Of a stretch of 64,000 nt of DNA, positions 1 to 8,045 are shown piece after piece. Below the pieces are notes generated by a model. The model worked only from the letters and a program-made list of their open reading frames with translations. It searched no databases and was not told where the DNA came from. Position 1 is the first letter of the stretch. Each line of letters opens with the position of its first letter. The translations under genes and the position numbers were made by a program. This stretch comes from RBG-16-66-20 sp052386675 (lineage in GTDB: Bacteria > Pseudomonadota > Gammaproteobacteria > Burkholderiales > SG8-39), in assembly GCA_052386675.1 (NCBI GenBank), contig JBQTJX010000019.1, forward strand, positions 1 to 64,000, written 5' to 3'.

Positions 1-440
1 AGGCCACCGCCAGGGCCTTCACCGAAGACGGCTGGCTGCGGACCGGGGATCTCGGCGAACTCAACGCCGAGGGCCGCCTGCGCATGGTGGGGCGGCTGAA
101 GGACGTGTTCCGCGTCGGCGGCGAGAACGTGGCGCCGGCGGAAGTGGAAGAGGTTCTGCTGTCGCACCCGGCGGTGAAGAACGCGCAGGTGGTCGGGGTG
201 CCGGACGCGCGCCTGGGCGAGGTCGCTTGCGCGTATGTGACGCTGAAGGACGGCGCGCGGGCAAGCGAGGACGAACTGACCGCGTTCGCGAAGGAACGCT
301 GCGCCAACTTCCGCGTTCCGCGCTACCTTCGCATCGTGGCCGATTTCGAGGCCATCGGCATGACCGCCAGCGGCAAGGTGCAGAAGGTGAAGCTGCGCGA
401 GCACGCGCTCAAGGAATTCAACCTGGGAGGGGAAGCATGA
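1..440 (+). CDS. AMP-dependent acyl-CoA synthetase/ligase, C-terminal part
   Basis: The reading frame is open from the first base, so the start lies outside the window; 145 residues are visible. They carry the end of the ANL adenylating-enzyme fold: WLRTGDLG, the hinge stretch GRLKDVFRVGGENVAPAEVE, and near the end TASGKVQK, whose lysine is the conserved catalytic one of the family. The enzyme would activate a carboxylic acid with ATP and load it onto CoA. The substrate cannot be told from this part. Its stop overlaps the next start (ATGA), so it is probably in one transcript with the solute receptor that follows. Confidence 0.9.
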   Translation, partial: ATARAFTEDGWLRTGDLGELNAEGRLRMVGRLKDVFRVGGENVAPAEVEEVLLSHPAVKNAQVVGVPDARLGEVACAYVTLKDGARASEDELTAFAKERCANFRVPRYLRIVADFEAIGMTASGKVQKVKLREHALKEFNLGGEA

Positions 441-1390
441 AACGGATGTTCTGCGTCGCGCTGCTGGCCGCCACGACGGCCTGGGGACAGGGCTACCCTG
501 CCAGGCCGGTGACCATCATGAACGGGTTCCCGCCGGGCGGTCCAACCGACCTGACGCTCCGGCAGGTATCCGCCAAGCTCTCCGAGCGCCTCGGCCAGCC
601 GGTGGTGGTCGAGAACCGCGCCGGCGCCGCCGGCACCATTGCCGCGGCGGCAGTCGCGCGCGCTCCGGCCGACGGCCATACGCTCCTGTTTGGCGTCGCG
701 GCCAACCTCGCGGTCGCGCCAGCCGCCATGAAGTCCCCGCCTTACGACCCGGCCACCGCCTTTTCTCCGATCATCGAGATCGCCCGCGGACCTTACCTCT
801 GGATGGTGAAGCCGGACGTGCCGGCGAAGAACCTGAAGGAATTCATCGACTGGGCGAAGAAGAACGCCGGCAAGGTGAACTACGGCTCCCCCGGCCAGGG
901 CAGCGTGCACCACCTGGCGGGCGAGATGTTCCGCCGCAGCGCCGGCCTGCAGATGACCCATGTTCCCTACAAGGGCGGCACCACCGCCTACACCGCGATG
1001 CTGGGCGGGGAGATCGACGCCATGTTCGATTCCATGCCCGCGCCCATGGCGCACGTGCAGGCGGGGAAAATCCGCGCCATCGCGGTCACCGGCGGCAAGC
1101 GCCTCGCGGCGCTGCCGGAGGTTGCAACCCTCGCCGAGCAGGGCGTGCCCGGCGTGGACGTGCATTTCTGGTGGGGCTTCGTCGGCCCGGCCGGGCTGCC
1201 TAGGGACATCGTGGCGAAACTGAACGCGGAGCTGACGCGCGCGCTGGACGATCCGCAATTGAAGGGCACGTTCGCGAAATGGAACATCGAGCTTTCGCCG
1301 GGAACGCCGGAGGCCTTCGGCGCCTACATTGCGCAGGAATCGAAGCGCTGGCGCGAATTCATCGCCACCGCCGGCCTGCCGCTGCAGTAG
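437..1390 (+). CDS. Bug/TctC family periplasmic solute-binding receptor
   Basis: 317 residues starting MKRMFCVALLAATTAWGQ, a clear signal peptide, followed by YPARPVTIMNGFPPGGPTDL, the usual N-terminal strand and PGG(x)TD ligand loop of Bug proteins. NRAGAAGT, HVPYKGG and the late PGVDVHFWWGF region also fit. Bug receptors bind small carboxylates or similar compounds in the periplasm; some feed tripartite tricarboxylate transporters, but no TctA/TctB is present here, as is common for orphan Bug proteins. The four-base overlap with the acyl-CoA ligase suggests that the ligand may be the acid activated by that ligase (inference). Confidence 0.92.
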   Translation: MKRMFCVALLAATTAWGQGYPARPVTIMNGFPPGGPTDLTLRQVSAKLSERLGQPVVVENRAGAAGTIAAAAVARAPADGHTLLFGVAANLAVAPAAMKSPPYDPATAFSPIIEIARGPYLWMVKPDVPAKNLKEFIDWAKKNAGKVNYGSPGQGSVHHLAGEMFRRSAGLQMTHVPYKGGTTAYTAMLGGEIDAMFDSMPAPMAHVQAGKIRAIAVTGGKRLAALPEVATLAEQGVPGVDVHFWWGFVGPAGLPRDIVAKLNAELTRALDDPQLKGTFAKWNIELSPGTPEAFGAYIAQESKRWREFIATAGLPLQ

Positions 1391-1608
1391 GAAAGCCGCT
1401 CCGGGAACTTCCCGGGCCCGCGCTTGTCGAAAAGGCGCAGGGCATTCGTATTCGTCCTTCCGCCAACCTACACATGGAGGCTGCCGTGGTACCAGCAAAA
1501 ATCGCAATGCACGCAACTCCAGCCCGTAGCTGGGGCCGCTCGGCCCGACTTGGTCTCGCCCGGGCGCGCTAAGCCCCGGGCTGTTTCTCCGGAGTAGCTG
1601 TTCCTGGC

Positions 1609-1643
1609 GCCGCCGCGCACATCGCGGCGGCTCGCGCATTTTT
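1609..1643 (+). terminator. Stem-loop followed by a T run
   Basis: A perfect 9-bp stem (GCCGCCGCG at 1609-1617 with CGCGGCGGC at 1623-1631) and five-base loop is followed after seven bases by TTTTT. It could end transcription from the acyl-CoA ligase/Bug unit, or act as a structured leader for the small gene at 1666, whose ribosome site starts at 1654. The T run is a little far from the stem, so efficiency is uncertain. The rest of 1391-1608 shows nothing recognisable. Confidence 0.4.
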
Positions 1644-1665
1644 CATTCTCAGGAAGGAGATGGAC

Positions 1666-1956
1666 ATGGCCATGAACGAAGACATTGCAATCCTGGCGCG
1701 TGCGGCGGACGAGTTACGGATGGAGCCGAACCGCGCCGCCATGGGCAGCGTGGTGTCCTACGAGGAACTGGGCACGCGCACGCGCAGGGCGGTCACGCTG
1801 GTGCCCCCCGGGCGCGCCAACCCGGCCGCCGGACTGGTCTCGGTGCTTTCGCCCGTGGGCCGTGCATTGCTGGGGCGCCGCGCCGGCGAGGATGTGGACG
1901 CGCGGCTGCCGGATGGCCGCTCGCTGCAGCTGAGGGTCGCCCGCATCGGCCGGTAG
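1666..1956 (+). CDS. Rnk/GreA-GreB C-terminal domain protein
   Basis: About 96 residues resembling the FKBP-like C-terminal domain of GreA/GreB and Rnk: VVSYEELGTRTRRAVTLVPPGRANPAAGLVSVLSPVGRALLGRRAGE, with the hallmark 'SPVGRALLGRRAGD'-type stretch. It lacks the N-terminal coiled coil that GreA uses to reach the RNA polymerase active site, so an elongation-modulating or Rnk-like regulatory role is inferred. The AAGGAG motif at 1654-1659 abuts an ATG at 1660 but lies six bases before the ATG at 1666, which decides the start chosen here. It is a single gene behind a hairpin. Confidence 0.8.
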   Translation: MAMNEDIAILARAADELRMEPNRAAMGSVVSYEELGTRTRRAVTLVPPGRANPAAGLVSVLSPVGRALLGRRAGEDVDARLPDGRSLQLRVARIGR

Positions 1957-1971
1957 GGAAGGGGCATCGGG

Positions 1972-2066
1972 TACCATCGCCGCCCGATGCCCGCATTCCT
2001 TCCGCGATGAGCAGCCGCGCCGTCGTCGTCCTCTCGCTCGCCTCGTTCGCGAGCGCGGCGGCGCTG
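1972..2066. repeat. 95-bp direct repeat, left copy
   Basis: Bases 1972-2066 are identical to 2629-2723 (offset 657). The repeat holds 35 bases of upstream sequence plus the first 20 codons of the MFS exporter. This copy is followed by unrelated sequence, so it is a truncated duplicate of the exporter's 5' end. Confidence 0.9.
2007..2066 (+). pseudogene. Truncated 5' copy of the MFS exporter gene
   Basis: It begins with the same ATG and 20 codons (MSSRAVVVLSLASFASAAAL) as the intact MFS gene at 2664. Past the repeat end at 2066 the frame continues into unrelated sequence and stops at 2384 without any transporter features. It is best read as the gene fragment left by whatever inserted or duplicated the 657-bp unit. 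Any promoter native to the exporter would now lie upstream of this fragment. Confidence 0.7.
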
Positions 2067-2101
2067 TGGCGACGGTCGGGGATCGAGGCGGGCGCGCGCA
2101 A

Positions 2102-2560
2102 CTATGGCACGTCCTTCCCTGGTCGCTCGATCCGATGGCCTTCCCACCTCCGGGCTTCGGCTTCTCTGAAGGCTTTCTCGACAGAGATGTTCTTTCGACG
2201 TATCCACCACCTGCGCAGCAGCGGTATCCCGACAATGAGCGCAATCACGACGGCAATCAAGAGCGCTATGCCCCAGGTTTCCAGCAGTGACTCATTGGGC
2301 TTCCCGCGGGATTCATTTCGGGACGTCCCTTGCGTTGGCCGCCCTCCAGCTGCAATGCACAAGTCCATGCTCTTGAACGATTGAAACTCCTTCAACCTCG
2401 AATAGTGGGAACTCGAGGCATCGTGGCAGATACCGCCGCGCGAAAGCCTGACCGCGTGCGAAGAATTGGCGGGCTGCGCAACCAACGGAGCAGACGCCGT
2501 GGCGATCAGCGTCGCCGTCAGGAGCGCCCTTGCTCCGATGAGGTAGATGAGAACGCGCAT
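2102..2560 (-). CDS. Small membrane-anchored protein carried in the repeat-flanked insert
   Basis: 152 residues on the strand opposite its neighbours, lying wholly inside the 562-bp insert. It has an N-terminal signal or anchor helix (about residues 1-28), then a short motif with GGICHDASSSHYSRLK and a downstream Cys and GGRP. Next comes a strong membrane helix (about 96-117) followed by RRWWIRRK and a basic tail. The ICHD...Y.R.K motif recalls one I have seen in small uncharacterised proteobacterial proteins, some near nucleases. This is from memory and gives no firm function. The start is the ATG at 2560; no clear ribosome site was seen. Confidence 0.55.
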   Translation of the reverse strand: MRVLIYLIGARALLTATLIATASAPLVAQPANSSHAVRLSRGGICHDASSSHYSRLKEFQSFKSMDLCIAAGGRPTQGTSRNESRGKPNESLLETWGIALLIAVVIALIVGIPLLRRWWIRRKNISVEKAFREAEARRWEGHRIERPGKDVP

Positions 2561-2628
2561 CTGATGATGGTAGCCCAGCTCCCGGTACGGTGATCCGGCG
2601 GCGCCCGCAAGCGTCGACATGCATGAGT

Positions 2629-2723
2629 TACCATCGCCGCCCGATGCCCGCATTCCTTCCGCGATGAGCAGCCGCGCCGTCGTCGTCCTCTCGCTCGCCT
2701 CGTTCGCGAGCGCGGCGGCGCTG
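2629..2723. repeat. 95-bp direct repeat, right copy
   Basis: Identical to 1972-2066. This copy is contiguous with the intact MFS exporter and supplies its start codon (2664) and first 20 codons. Confidence 0.9.
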
Positions 2724-3860
2724 CGCGCCCCCGATCCGCTGCTGCCGCTGCTGGCGCAGACCTTTGGCACCACCGCCGGCGGCGCCTCGGCGGTCATCAC
2801 CGCGTTCGCCATCGCCTACGGCCTGCTGCAGGTTGTGAACGGCCCCATCGGCGACCGCATCGGCAAGTACCGCATGGTGTTCTGGGTCACGGCGATTTCG
2901 GCCGCGGGCAACCTCGCCTGCGCGCTGGCGCCCTCGCTGCCGCTGCTGGTCGCGGCGCGCTTCGCCACCGGCGCCACGGTGGGCGCCATCGTGCCGCTGG
3001 CCATGGCGTGGATCGGCGACGCGGTGCCCTACGAGCGGCGCCAGCCGGTGCTGGCGCGATTCCTGATCGGCCACATGTTCGGCATCGCGCTCGCGGCCAC
3101 GGCCTCGGGCTGGCTGGGCGAGCGCTACGGCTGGCCAGCGGTTTTCTACGCACTGACCTGCCTGTACCTGGTCATCGCCGCGCTGCTGTGGTTCGAGTTG
3201 CGCTCGAACCCGGCGACAACGCAGCGGACCGGGAGCGGGCAGACGCTGCGCGAGTCGTTCCTGCGCATGGCCGCGCTGACGCGCGACCGCTGGGTCCGCA
3301 TCATCCTCGCCACGGTGTTCCTGGAGGGCGCGCTCCTGTACGGCCCGCTTGCGTTCGTCGCCTGGGACGCGCACCTGCGCTACGACCTGAGCCTCGGGCA
3401 GAGCGGGGCGTTGTTGTCGGTTTTTCCGCTCGGCGGCCTGTTGTACGCGCTGGTGTCCGGGCGGCTGCTGCCCTGGCTGGGCGAGGGACGGGTGGCGCTG
3501 GGCGGCGGCTTGCTCGCGGGCGCGGGCTTCGTGGGCGTGGCGCTGGCCCCGAAGGCGGTGCTGGCCCTGCCATGCATCCTGTTGATCGGCATCGGGCTGT
3601 ACATGCTGCACAACACGCTGCAGGTGCACGCGACACAGATGGCGCCGGAGGCGCGTGGCGGGGCGGTTGCGCTGTTCGCGTGTTTCCTCTTCTCCGGCCA
3701 GTCCCTTGGCGTGTGGCTCGCGGCGCGCGCCGTGGACGGCATCGGCATCCTGCCGGTGTACCTGGTGTCCGCCGCCGGGCTGCCGCTACTGGCGCTGGAT
3801 TTTGGCCGCCGGCTTGCGCGGCGCCGCCTCCAGGTGGGCAAGGTGCAGGCGGTGGATTGA
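2664..3860 (+). CDS. MFS transporter
   Basis: 398 residues with about twelve hydrophobic helices and typical Major Facilitator signatures: the helix 2-3 loop GPIGDRIGKYR (G-x-x-x-D-R-x-G-R/K type) and a long charged loop around residues 190-210 dividing two six-helix halves. It would move a small molecule or drug across the inner membrane by proton coupling; the substrate is unknown. The start at 2664 is supported because the same ATG begins the duplicated copy at 2007. The 3' end overlaps the convergent GntR gene by 75 bases. Confidence 0.88.
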   Translation: MSSRAVVVLSLASFASAAALRAPDPLLPLLAQTFGTTAGGASAVITAFAIAYGLLQVVNGPIGDRIGKYRMVFWVTAISAAGNLACALAPSLPLLVAARFATGATVGAIVPLAMAWIGDAVPYERRQPVLARFLIGHMFGIALAATASGWLGERYGWPAVFYALTCLYLVIAALLWFELRSNPATTQRTGSGQTLRESFLRMAALTRDRWVRIILATVFLEGALLYGPLAFVAWDAHLRYDLSLGQSGALLSVFPLGGLLYALVSGRLLPWLGEGRVALGGGLLAGAGFVGVALAPKAVLALPCILLIGIGLYMLHNTLQVHATQMAPEARGGAVALFACFLFSGQSLGVWLAARAVDGIGILPVYLVSAAGLPLLALDFGRRLARRRLQVGKVQAVD

Positions 3861-4514
3861 GATCTTGCGCACCTCGAGCTTGGACTGCTCGATGTGCGAC
3901 TTCAGCAGCAGCGCCGCCTGCTGCGCCTTGCGCGCGAGGATGGCGCGCAGGATCGCGGCGTGCTCGTCGTAGGTGTACTGGACCCGTTCGGCCTGGGTGA
4001 AATCGAGGCGCCGCACGATGCGGATGCGCTCGGTGACATCGGTGTGGATGCGCGCCAGCTCCGGGTTGCCGGCGGCGGCCACCAGCGTGGCATGGAAGAC
4101 CTCGTCCAGCTGCGCCACTTCGATCCAGTCGGTGAGGCGCTGCTTCTGCGGCACCAGCCAGGCTTTCTTCAGCGCGGCGAGGGACTCGTAGGCCTCGCGC
4201 CGGAGTTCCCGCGCGCAGAGCTTCCGGGCCGCGTCCAGCTCCAGCACGATGCGCGCGTCGTAGAGGTGATCGAAACGCTCGAAATCCAGCGCGCGCACGG
4301 ACCAGCCGGCCTTGGCGTGGACCTCGACGAAGCCCTCGCGCTGCAGGCGCAGCAGCGCTTCGCGCACCGGCGTGCGCGAGACGCGCGCCCGCGCCGCGAT
4401 CTCGTTCTCCGAGAACCAGCCGCCCGGTAGCAGGCGGAACTCGAAAATGTCCGCCTTGAGGCGCTGGTAGACCACGTCTGCCAAACGGTCCTGGTCGCTG
4501 GCCGGTGCTTTCAT
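3786..4514 (-). CDS. GntR family regulator, FCD (FadR) subfamily
   Basis: 242 residues. The N-terminal winged helix (about 10-75) has the family signature FSENEIAARARVSRTPVREAL. The C-terminal all-helical FCD domain shows the spaced metal/ligand residues, including DEVFHATLVAAAGN and the later DEHAAILRAI. It is divergent from atzF, and a perfect palindrome of the FCD-regulator type sits in the shared 144-bp gap at 4632-4643. It is therefore the likely ligand-controlled repressor of the atz/dpp operon (inference). Its tail overlaps the convergent MFS gene. Confidence 0.92.
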   Translation of the reverse strand: MKAPASDQDRLADVVYQRLKADIFEFRLLPGGWFSENEIAARARVSRTPVREALLRLQREGFVEVHAKAGWSVRALDFERFDHLYDARIVLELDAARKLCARELRREAYESLAALKKAWLVPQKQRLTDWIEVAQLDEVFHATLVAAAGNPELARIHTDVTERIRIVRRLDFTQAERVQYTYDEHAAILRAILARKAQQAALLLKSHIEQSKLEVRKISIHRLHLAHLEAAPRKPAAKIQRQ

Positions 4515-4631
4515 TCGGTGCCTCGTCGCCCCTTTCCGGTGCGGTTGCGCTTGCGCTGGCCAGGGCTCGCGTTGAACCGAATCAATCGCTTAGCCTCTGG
4601 CACGGTCCCTGCATGGTAACTGGCATCCCAG

Positions 4632-4643
4632 CTTGTATACAAG
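4632..4643. promoter_or_regulatory. Palindromic operator, probable GntR/FCD site
   Basis: CTTGTATACAAG is a perfect 12-bp palindrome containing the T-x-G-T-x2-A-C-x-A core bound by FadR/FCD-type GntR proteins. It lies 15 bases before the atzF start and downstream of the divergent gntR start. Its TATACA could double as the -10 of the atzF promoter, though no good -35 is visible. Confidence 0.65.
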
Positions 4644-4658
4644 ATTGGGCCAGCGACC

Positions 4659-6257
4659 ATGACCGAGCACAGTGCAAGAACCGAGCCCAACCCGGTGTGG
4701 ATCCACCGGGTGGGCGAACCCGCGCCTGCCCGGCCCGGCCCGCTGCACGGCCTGCGCTTCGCGGTGAAGGACAACATCGATGTCGCCGGCATGCCCACCA
4801 CCGCGGCCTGCCCGGCCTTTGCCTACCTGCCCGAACGTAGCGCGACCGCGGTCGGGAGGCTGCTCGATGCCGGCGCGGTCTGCATCGGCAAGACCAACCT
4901 GGACCAGTTCGCCACCGGCCTGTCCGGCGCGCGCTCGCCGTACGGCGCCTGCCGCAACGCGTTTGACCCGTCCTACATCAGCGGCGGCTCCAGCTCGGGC
5001 TCCGCGCTGGCGGTCGCGCTGGGCGAGGTGGACTTCGCGCTCGGGACCGACACAGCCGGGTCAGGCAGGGTGCCGGCGGCGTTCAACAACCTGGTCGGCC
5101 TGAAGCCGACGCGGGGGCTGGTCAGCACCATCGGCGTGGTCCCGGCCTGCCGCAGCCTGGATTGCGTTTCGATCTTCGCGCGCAATTGCACGCAGGCGCT
5201 GGCGGTGCTGGAGGTGGTGCAGGGTTACGACGCTTCGGATCCGTTTTCGCGCCGGGGCGAGCCTGTGCCGCTGCCCTCCGGCGGATTGCGCTTCGCGGTG
5301 CCCAGGCCCCTCGAATTCTATGGCGACGCCGGTTACGCGACGCTGTTCGAGCAGGCGCTCGGGCGCCTGGGCGGCGCGCGGGTGGAGGTGGACTTTGCCC
5401 CCTTCGCCTCCGCGCAGCGCCTCCTGTATGAGGGTCCGTGGCTTGCCGAGCGCACCGCCCAGCTGCAGCCATTCATGGAATCGCATGCGGCTGACCTGCA
5501 TCCGGTGACGCGACAGGTGGTCGCCGGCGGCGGGCGTTTCTCCGCCGTGGAAGCCTTCCGCGCCCAGTACCGGCTCGCCGAGCTGCGGCGCGAAACCGAA
5601 TCCGTGTGGGAGGCGGCCGATGTCCTGGTGGTGCCAGGCGCGCCGACCATCTACACGCTGGAGGCCATGCTGGCCGACCCGGTGGAGCTGAATTCACGGC
5701 TCGGCCTCTACACCAACTTCGTCAACCTGCTGGACCTCGCCGCCATCACGGTGCCCGCGGGATTTCGCGCCGACGGCCTGCCTTTCGGCATCACGCTCAT
5801 CGCGCCGGCGTTCAGCGACCGCGCGCTTGCCGCGCTGGGCGCGCGTTTCCTGGGCGAAGCCCCGATCGCGCCGGATGCGTCCCTGGTTCGCGTCGCCGTG
5901 GTCGGCGCACACCTTTCGGGCATGCCGCTCAACAGGCAGCTCGTCGAACGCGCGGGGAAGCTGGTCCGCAAGGCGCGCACCAGCGCCCAGTACCGGCTCT
6001 ACGACCTCGCCGACGGCCGCCCGGGACTGGTCCGCGCCGGTGACGGGCATGGCGCTTGCATCGAGGTGGAGGTGTGGGAAATGCCCGCTTCGCGCTTCGG
6101 TTCCTTCGTCGCTGGCATCCCGGCGCCGCTGGGCATCGGCACGCTCGCGCTGGAGGACGGCGAGCAGGTAAAGGGTTTCCTCTGCGAGGGCCACGCCATC
6201 GCGGGAAAGAAGGACATCACCGCCTCGGGCGGCTGGCGCAACTACCGATCTCACTAG
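4659..6257 (+). CDS. atzF: Allophanate hydrolase (AtzF type)
   Basis: 532 residues. The amidase-signature domain has the Ser-cisSer-Lys triad: Lys37 in FAVKDNID, serines 111-113 in GGSSSGS and nucleophile Ser135 in TAGSGR. After about residue 410 comes the separate AtzF C-terminal domain (AVVGAHLSGMPLN ... GSFVAGIPAPLGIGT ... GWRNY). AtzF-type enzymes hydrolyse allophanate, giving ammonia and CO2 (the second nitrogen is released through an unstable carbamate intermediate). It is a little short at the N-terminus compared with family members of about 600 residues. It heads the operon with the importer and AtzG/E/H, so it is probably the last step of the pathway. Confidence 0.92.
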   Translation: MTEHSARTEPNPVWIHRVGEPAPARPGPLHGLRFAVKDNIDVAGMPTTAACPAFAYLPERSATAVGRLLDAGAVCIGKTNLDQFATGLSGARSPYGACRNAFDPSYISGGSSSGSALAVALGEVDFALGTDTAGSGRVPAAFNNLVGLKPTRGLVSTIGVVPACRSLDCVSIFARNCTQALAVLEVVQGYDASDPFSRRGEPVPLPSGGLRFAVPRPLEFYGDAGYATLFEQALGRLGGARVEVDFAPFASAQRLLYEGPWLAERTAQLQPFMESHAADLHPVTRQVVAGGGRFSAVEAFRAQYRLAELRRETESVWEAADVLVVPGAPTIYTLEAMLADPVELNSRLGLYTNFVNLLDLAAITVPAGFRADGLPFGITLIAPAFSDRALAALGARFLGEAPIAPDASLVRVAVVGAHLSGMPLNRQLVERAGKLVRKARTSAQYRLYDLADGRPGLVRAGDGHGACIEVEVWEMPASRFGSFVAGIPAPLGIGTLALEDGEQVKGFLCEGHAIAGKKDITASGGWRNYRSH

Positions 6258-6272
6258 CCAAAGGAGCACTCC

Positions 6273-7874
6273 ATGAAACGCCGTGACTTCATCCTCAGCA
6301 GCGCCGCCGTCGCGGGCGCGGGCGCAGTGCCGCTGGAACTGCTGGCGCAATCCGACCGCCGCAAGGAACTGCTCATCGTCGCCAACGAAACCGGGCCCAA
6401 CTCGCTGGACATCCACACCCTGGGCGCCAACCGCCCGGCCTACGGGGTGTCCTGGCTGTGCTACGACCGCCTGATGACCTTCGGCAAGAAGAAGGGCCCC
6501 AACGGCGTGATGATGTACGACTACACCAGCCTCAAGCCGGAGCTGGCCGAATCCTGGGCGCTGGCGCCCGACGGCATGTCGGTGACCTTCAAGCTGCGCA
6601 AGGACGCCACCTTCCACGACGGCACCCCGGTCACCGCCAGGGACGTCAAGTGGTCCTTCGACCGCGCGGTCTCGGTGGGCGGCTTCCCGACCTTCCAGAT
6701 GAAGGCCGGTTCGCTGGAGAAGCCCGAGCAGTTCAGCGTGGTGGACGACCACACCTTCAAGGTGACCTTCCTACGCAAGGACAAGCTCTCCATGATGGAC
6801 ATGGCCGTGCCGGTGCCCTCGATCTTCAACGCCGCGCTGGTGAAGAAGCACGCTACCGAGAAGGATCCCTGGGGCCTGGAGTGGACCAAGGTCAACACCG
6901 CGGGCGGCGGCGCCTACAGGCTGGAGTCCTACAAGCCCGGCCAGGAGATCATCTACGCGCGCTTCGAGGCCTGGAAGAGCGGCCGGCTGCCGAAGATCCG
7001 CCGCGTGGTGCAGCGCGAGATCCCCTCCGCCGGCAACCGCCGTGCGCTGCTGGAGAAGGGCGACATCGACATGTCCTACGAGATGCCGCCCAAGGACTTC
7101 CTCGAGATGTCGCAGGGCGGGAAGCTGGCGGTGGCCACCACGCCGATCGAGAACTCGATCTGGTACATCGACATGAACGTGAAGATCAAGCCCTTTGACA
7201 ACGTCAAGCTGCGCCAGGCCATCGCCTGGGCGATTCCCTACGAGAAGATCATGGATGGCGCCATGTACAAGCGCTCGGTGCCGATGTACGGCGGCAAGTC
7301 GAACAAGGCCTCGGGCACGCAATGGCCGCAGCCGCACGGCTACCGCCAGGACCTGGCGCAGGCGAAGAAGCTGATGGCCGAGTCCGGCGTCGGCCCGTTC
7401 GAGACCGTGCTGTCCTTCGACCTCGGCCAGGGCACGGTGTCCGAGCCCGCGTGCATCCTGATCCAGGAGGCGCTGGCGCAGCTGGGCATCAAGGTGTCCA
7501 TAAACAAGGTGCCGGGCGCCAACTGGCGCGGCGCGATGGTGAAGAAGGAGATGCCGTTCAGCTTCAACCGCTTCGGCGGCTGGCTGAACTACGCCGAGTA
7601 CTTCTTCTTCTGGAACTACCACGGCCAGAACGCGGTGTTCAACACCATGAGCTACCAGAACCCGGCGATGGACAAGCTGATCGACGCCGCGCGCTTCGAG
7701 TCCGATCCGAAGAAATACCAGGAGCACGTGCACGGCTTCGTCAACCTGGCCTTCGACGAGGTGCCGCGCATCGTGCTGGCGCAGCCGAATTACGACGTCG
7801 CGATGCAGAAATCCATCAAGGGCTACACCTACTGGTTCCACCTGCAGCCCGACTACCGGGACCTCGAGAAGTGA
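6273..7874 (+). CDS. ABC transporter substrate-binding protein, peptide/nickel (DppA/OppA) family
   Basis: 533 residues of the SBP_bac_5 family. The N-terminus MKRRDFILSSAAVAGAGAVP is a twin-arginine signal. The mature part has the usual LAESWALAPDGMSVTFKLRKDATFHDGTPVTARDVKWSFDR region. A good ribosome site (AAGGAG at 6261-6266) precedes the ATG. It would deliver the substrate to the DppBCDF-type machinery encoded at 9660-13496. Its stop overlaps the atzG start (GTGA), so importer and hydrolase genes are interleaved, which points to a biuret-, ureide- or oxalurate-like ligand rather than peptides (inference). Confidence 0.93.
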   Translation: MKRRDFILSSAAVAGAGAVPLELLAQSDRRKELLIVANETGPNSLDIHTLGANRPAYGVSWLCYDRLMTFGKKKGPNGVMMYDYTSLKPELAESWALAPDGMSVTFKLRKDATFHDGTPVTARDVKWSFDRAVSVGGFPTFQMKAGSLEKPEQFSVVDDHTFKVTFLRKDKLSMMDMAVPVPSIFNAALVKKHATEKDPWGLEWTKVNTAGGGAYRLESYKPGQEIIYARFEAWKSGRLPKIRRVVQREIPSAGNRRALLEKGDIDMSYEMPPKDFLEMSQGGKLAVATTPIENSIWYIDMNVKIKPFDNVKLRQAIAWAIPYEKIMDGAMYKRSVPMYGGKSNKASGTQWPQPHGYRQDLAQAKKLMAESGVGPFETVLSFDLGQGTVSEPACILIQEALAQLGIKVSINKVPGANWRGAMVKKEMPFSFNRFGGWLNYAEYFFFWNYHGQNAVFNTMSYQNPAMDKLIDAARFESDPKKYQEHVHGFVNLAFDEVPRIVLAQPNYDVAMQKSIKGYTYWFHLQPDYRDLEK

Positions 7875-8044
7875 TCACGCCAGGGGCGCTGCTCGGGGCC
7901 GCGCAACTGGGCGGCCTCGAGGTGCCGCCGGAGCGCATGCCGGCGGTGCAGGGAAACCTCGAGCGCCTGGCGCAGGTGGCCGCGTTGCTCGAGGCGGTCG
8001 CGCTCGCGCCGGAGGACGAGATCGGCCCCGAATGGAAGCCCTGA
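7871..8044 (+). CDS. atzG: AtzG-like small subunit (DUF4089/HpxX type)
   Basis: 57 residues from a GTG that overlaps the preceding stop. The sequence GLEVPPERMPAVQGNLERLAQVAALLEAVALAPEDEIGPEWKP matches the DUF4089 pattern: a helical N-terminus, then a Pro-rich tail ending near P-x-F/W-x-P. In the known AtzG-AtzE complex this small protein packs beside the amidase and is needed for its stability and active site. It is found immediately upstream of an AtzE-like amidase here too. It is slightly shorter than AtzG (about 68 residues). Confidence 0.85.
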   Translation: MITPGALLGAAQLGGLEVPPERMPAVQGNLERLAQVAALLEAVALAPEDEIGPEWKP

Positions 8045-8045
8045 C

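Noticed and set aside
1391..1608. Small open frames after the first Bug gene (1279-1572, 1329-1529)
   Set aside because: They start inside the receptor gene in other frames and show no family features; the stretch is treated as intergenic.
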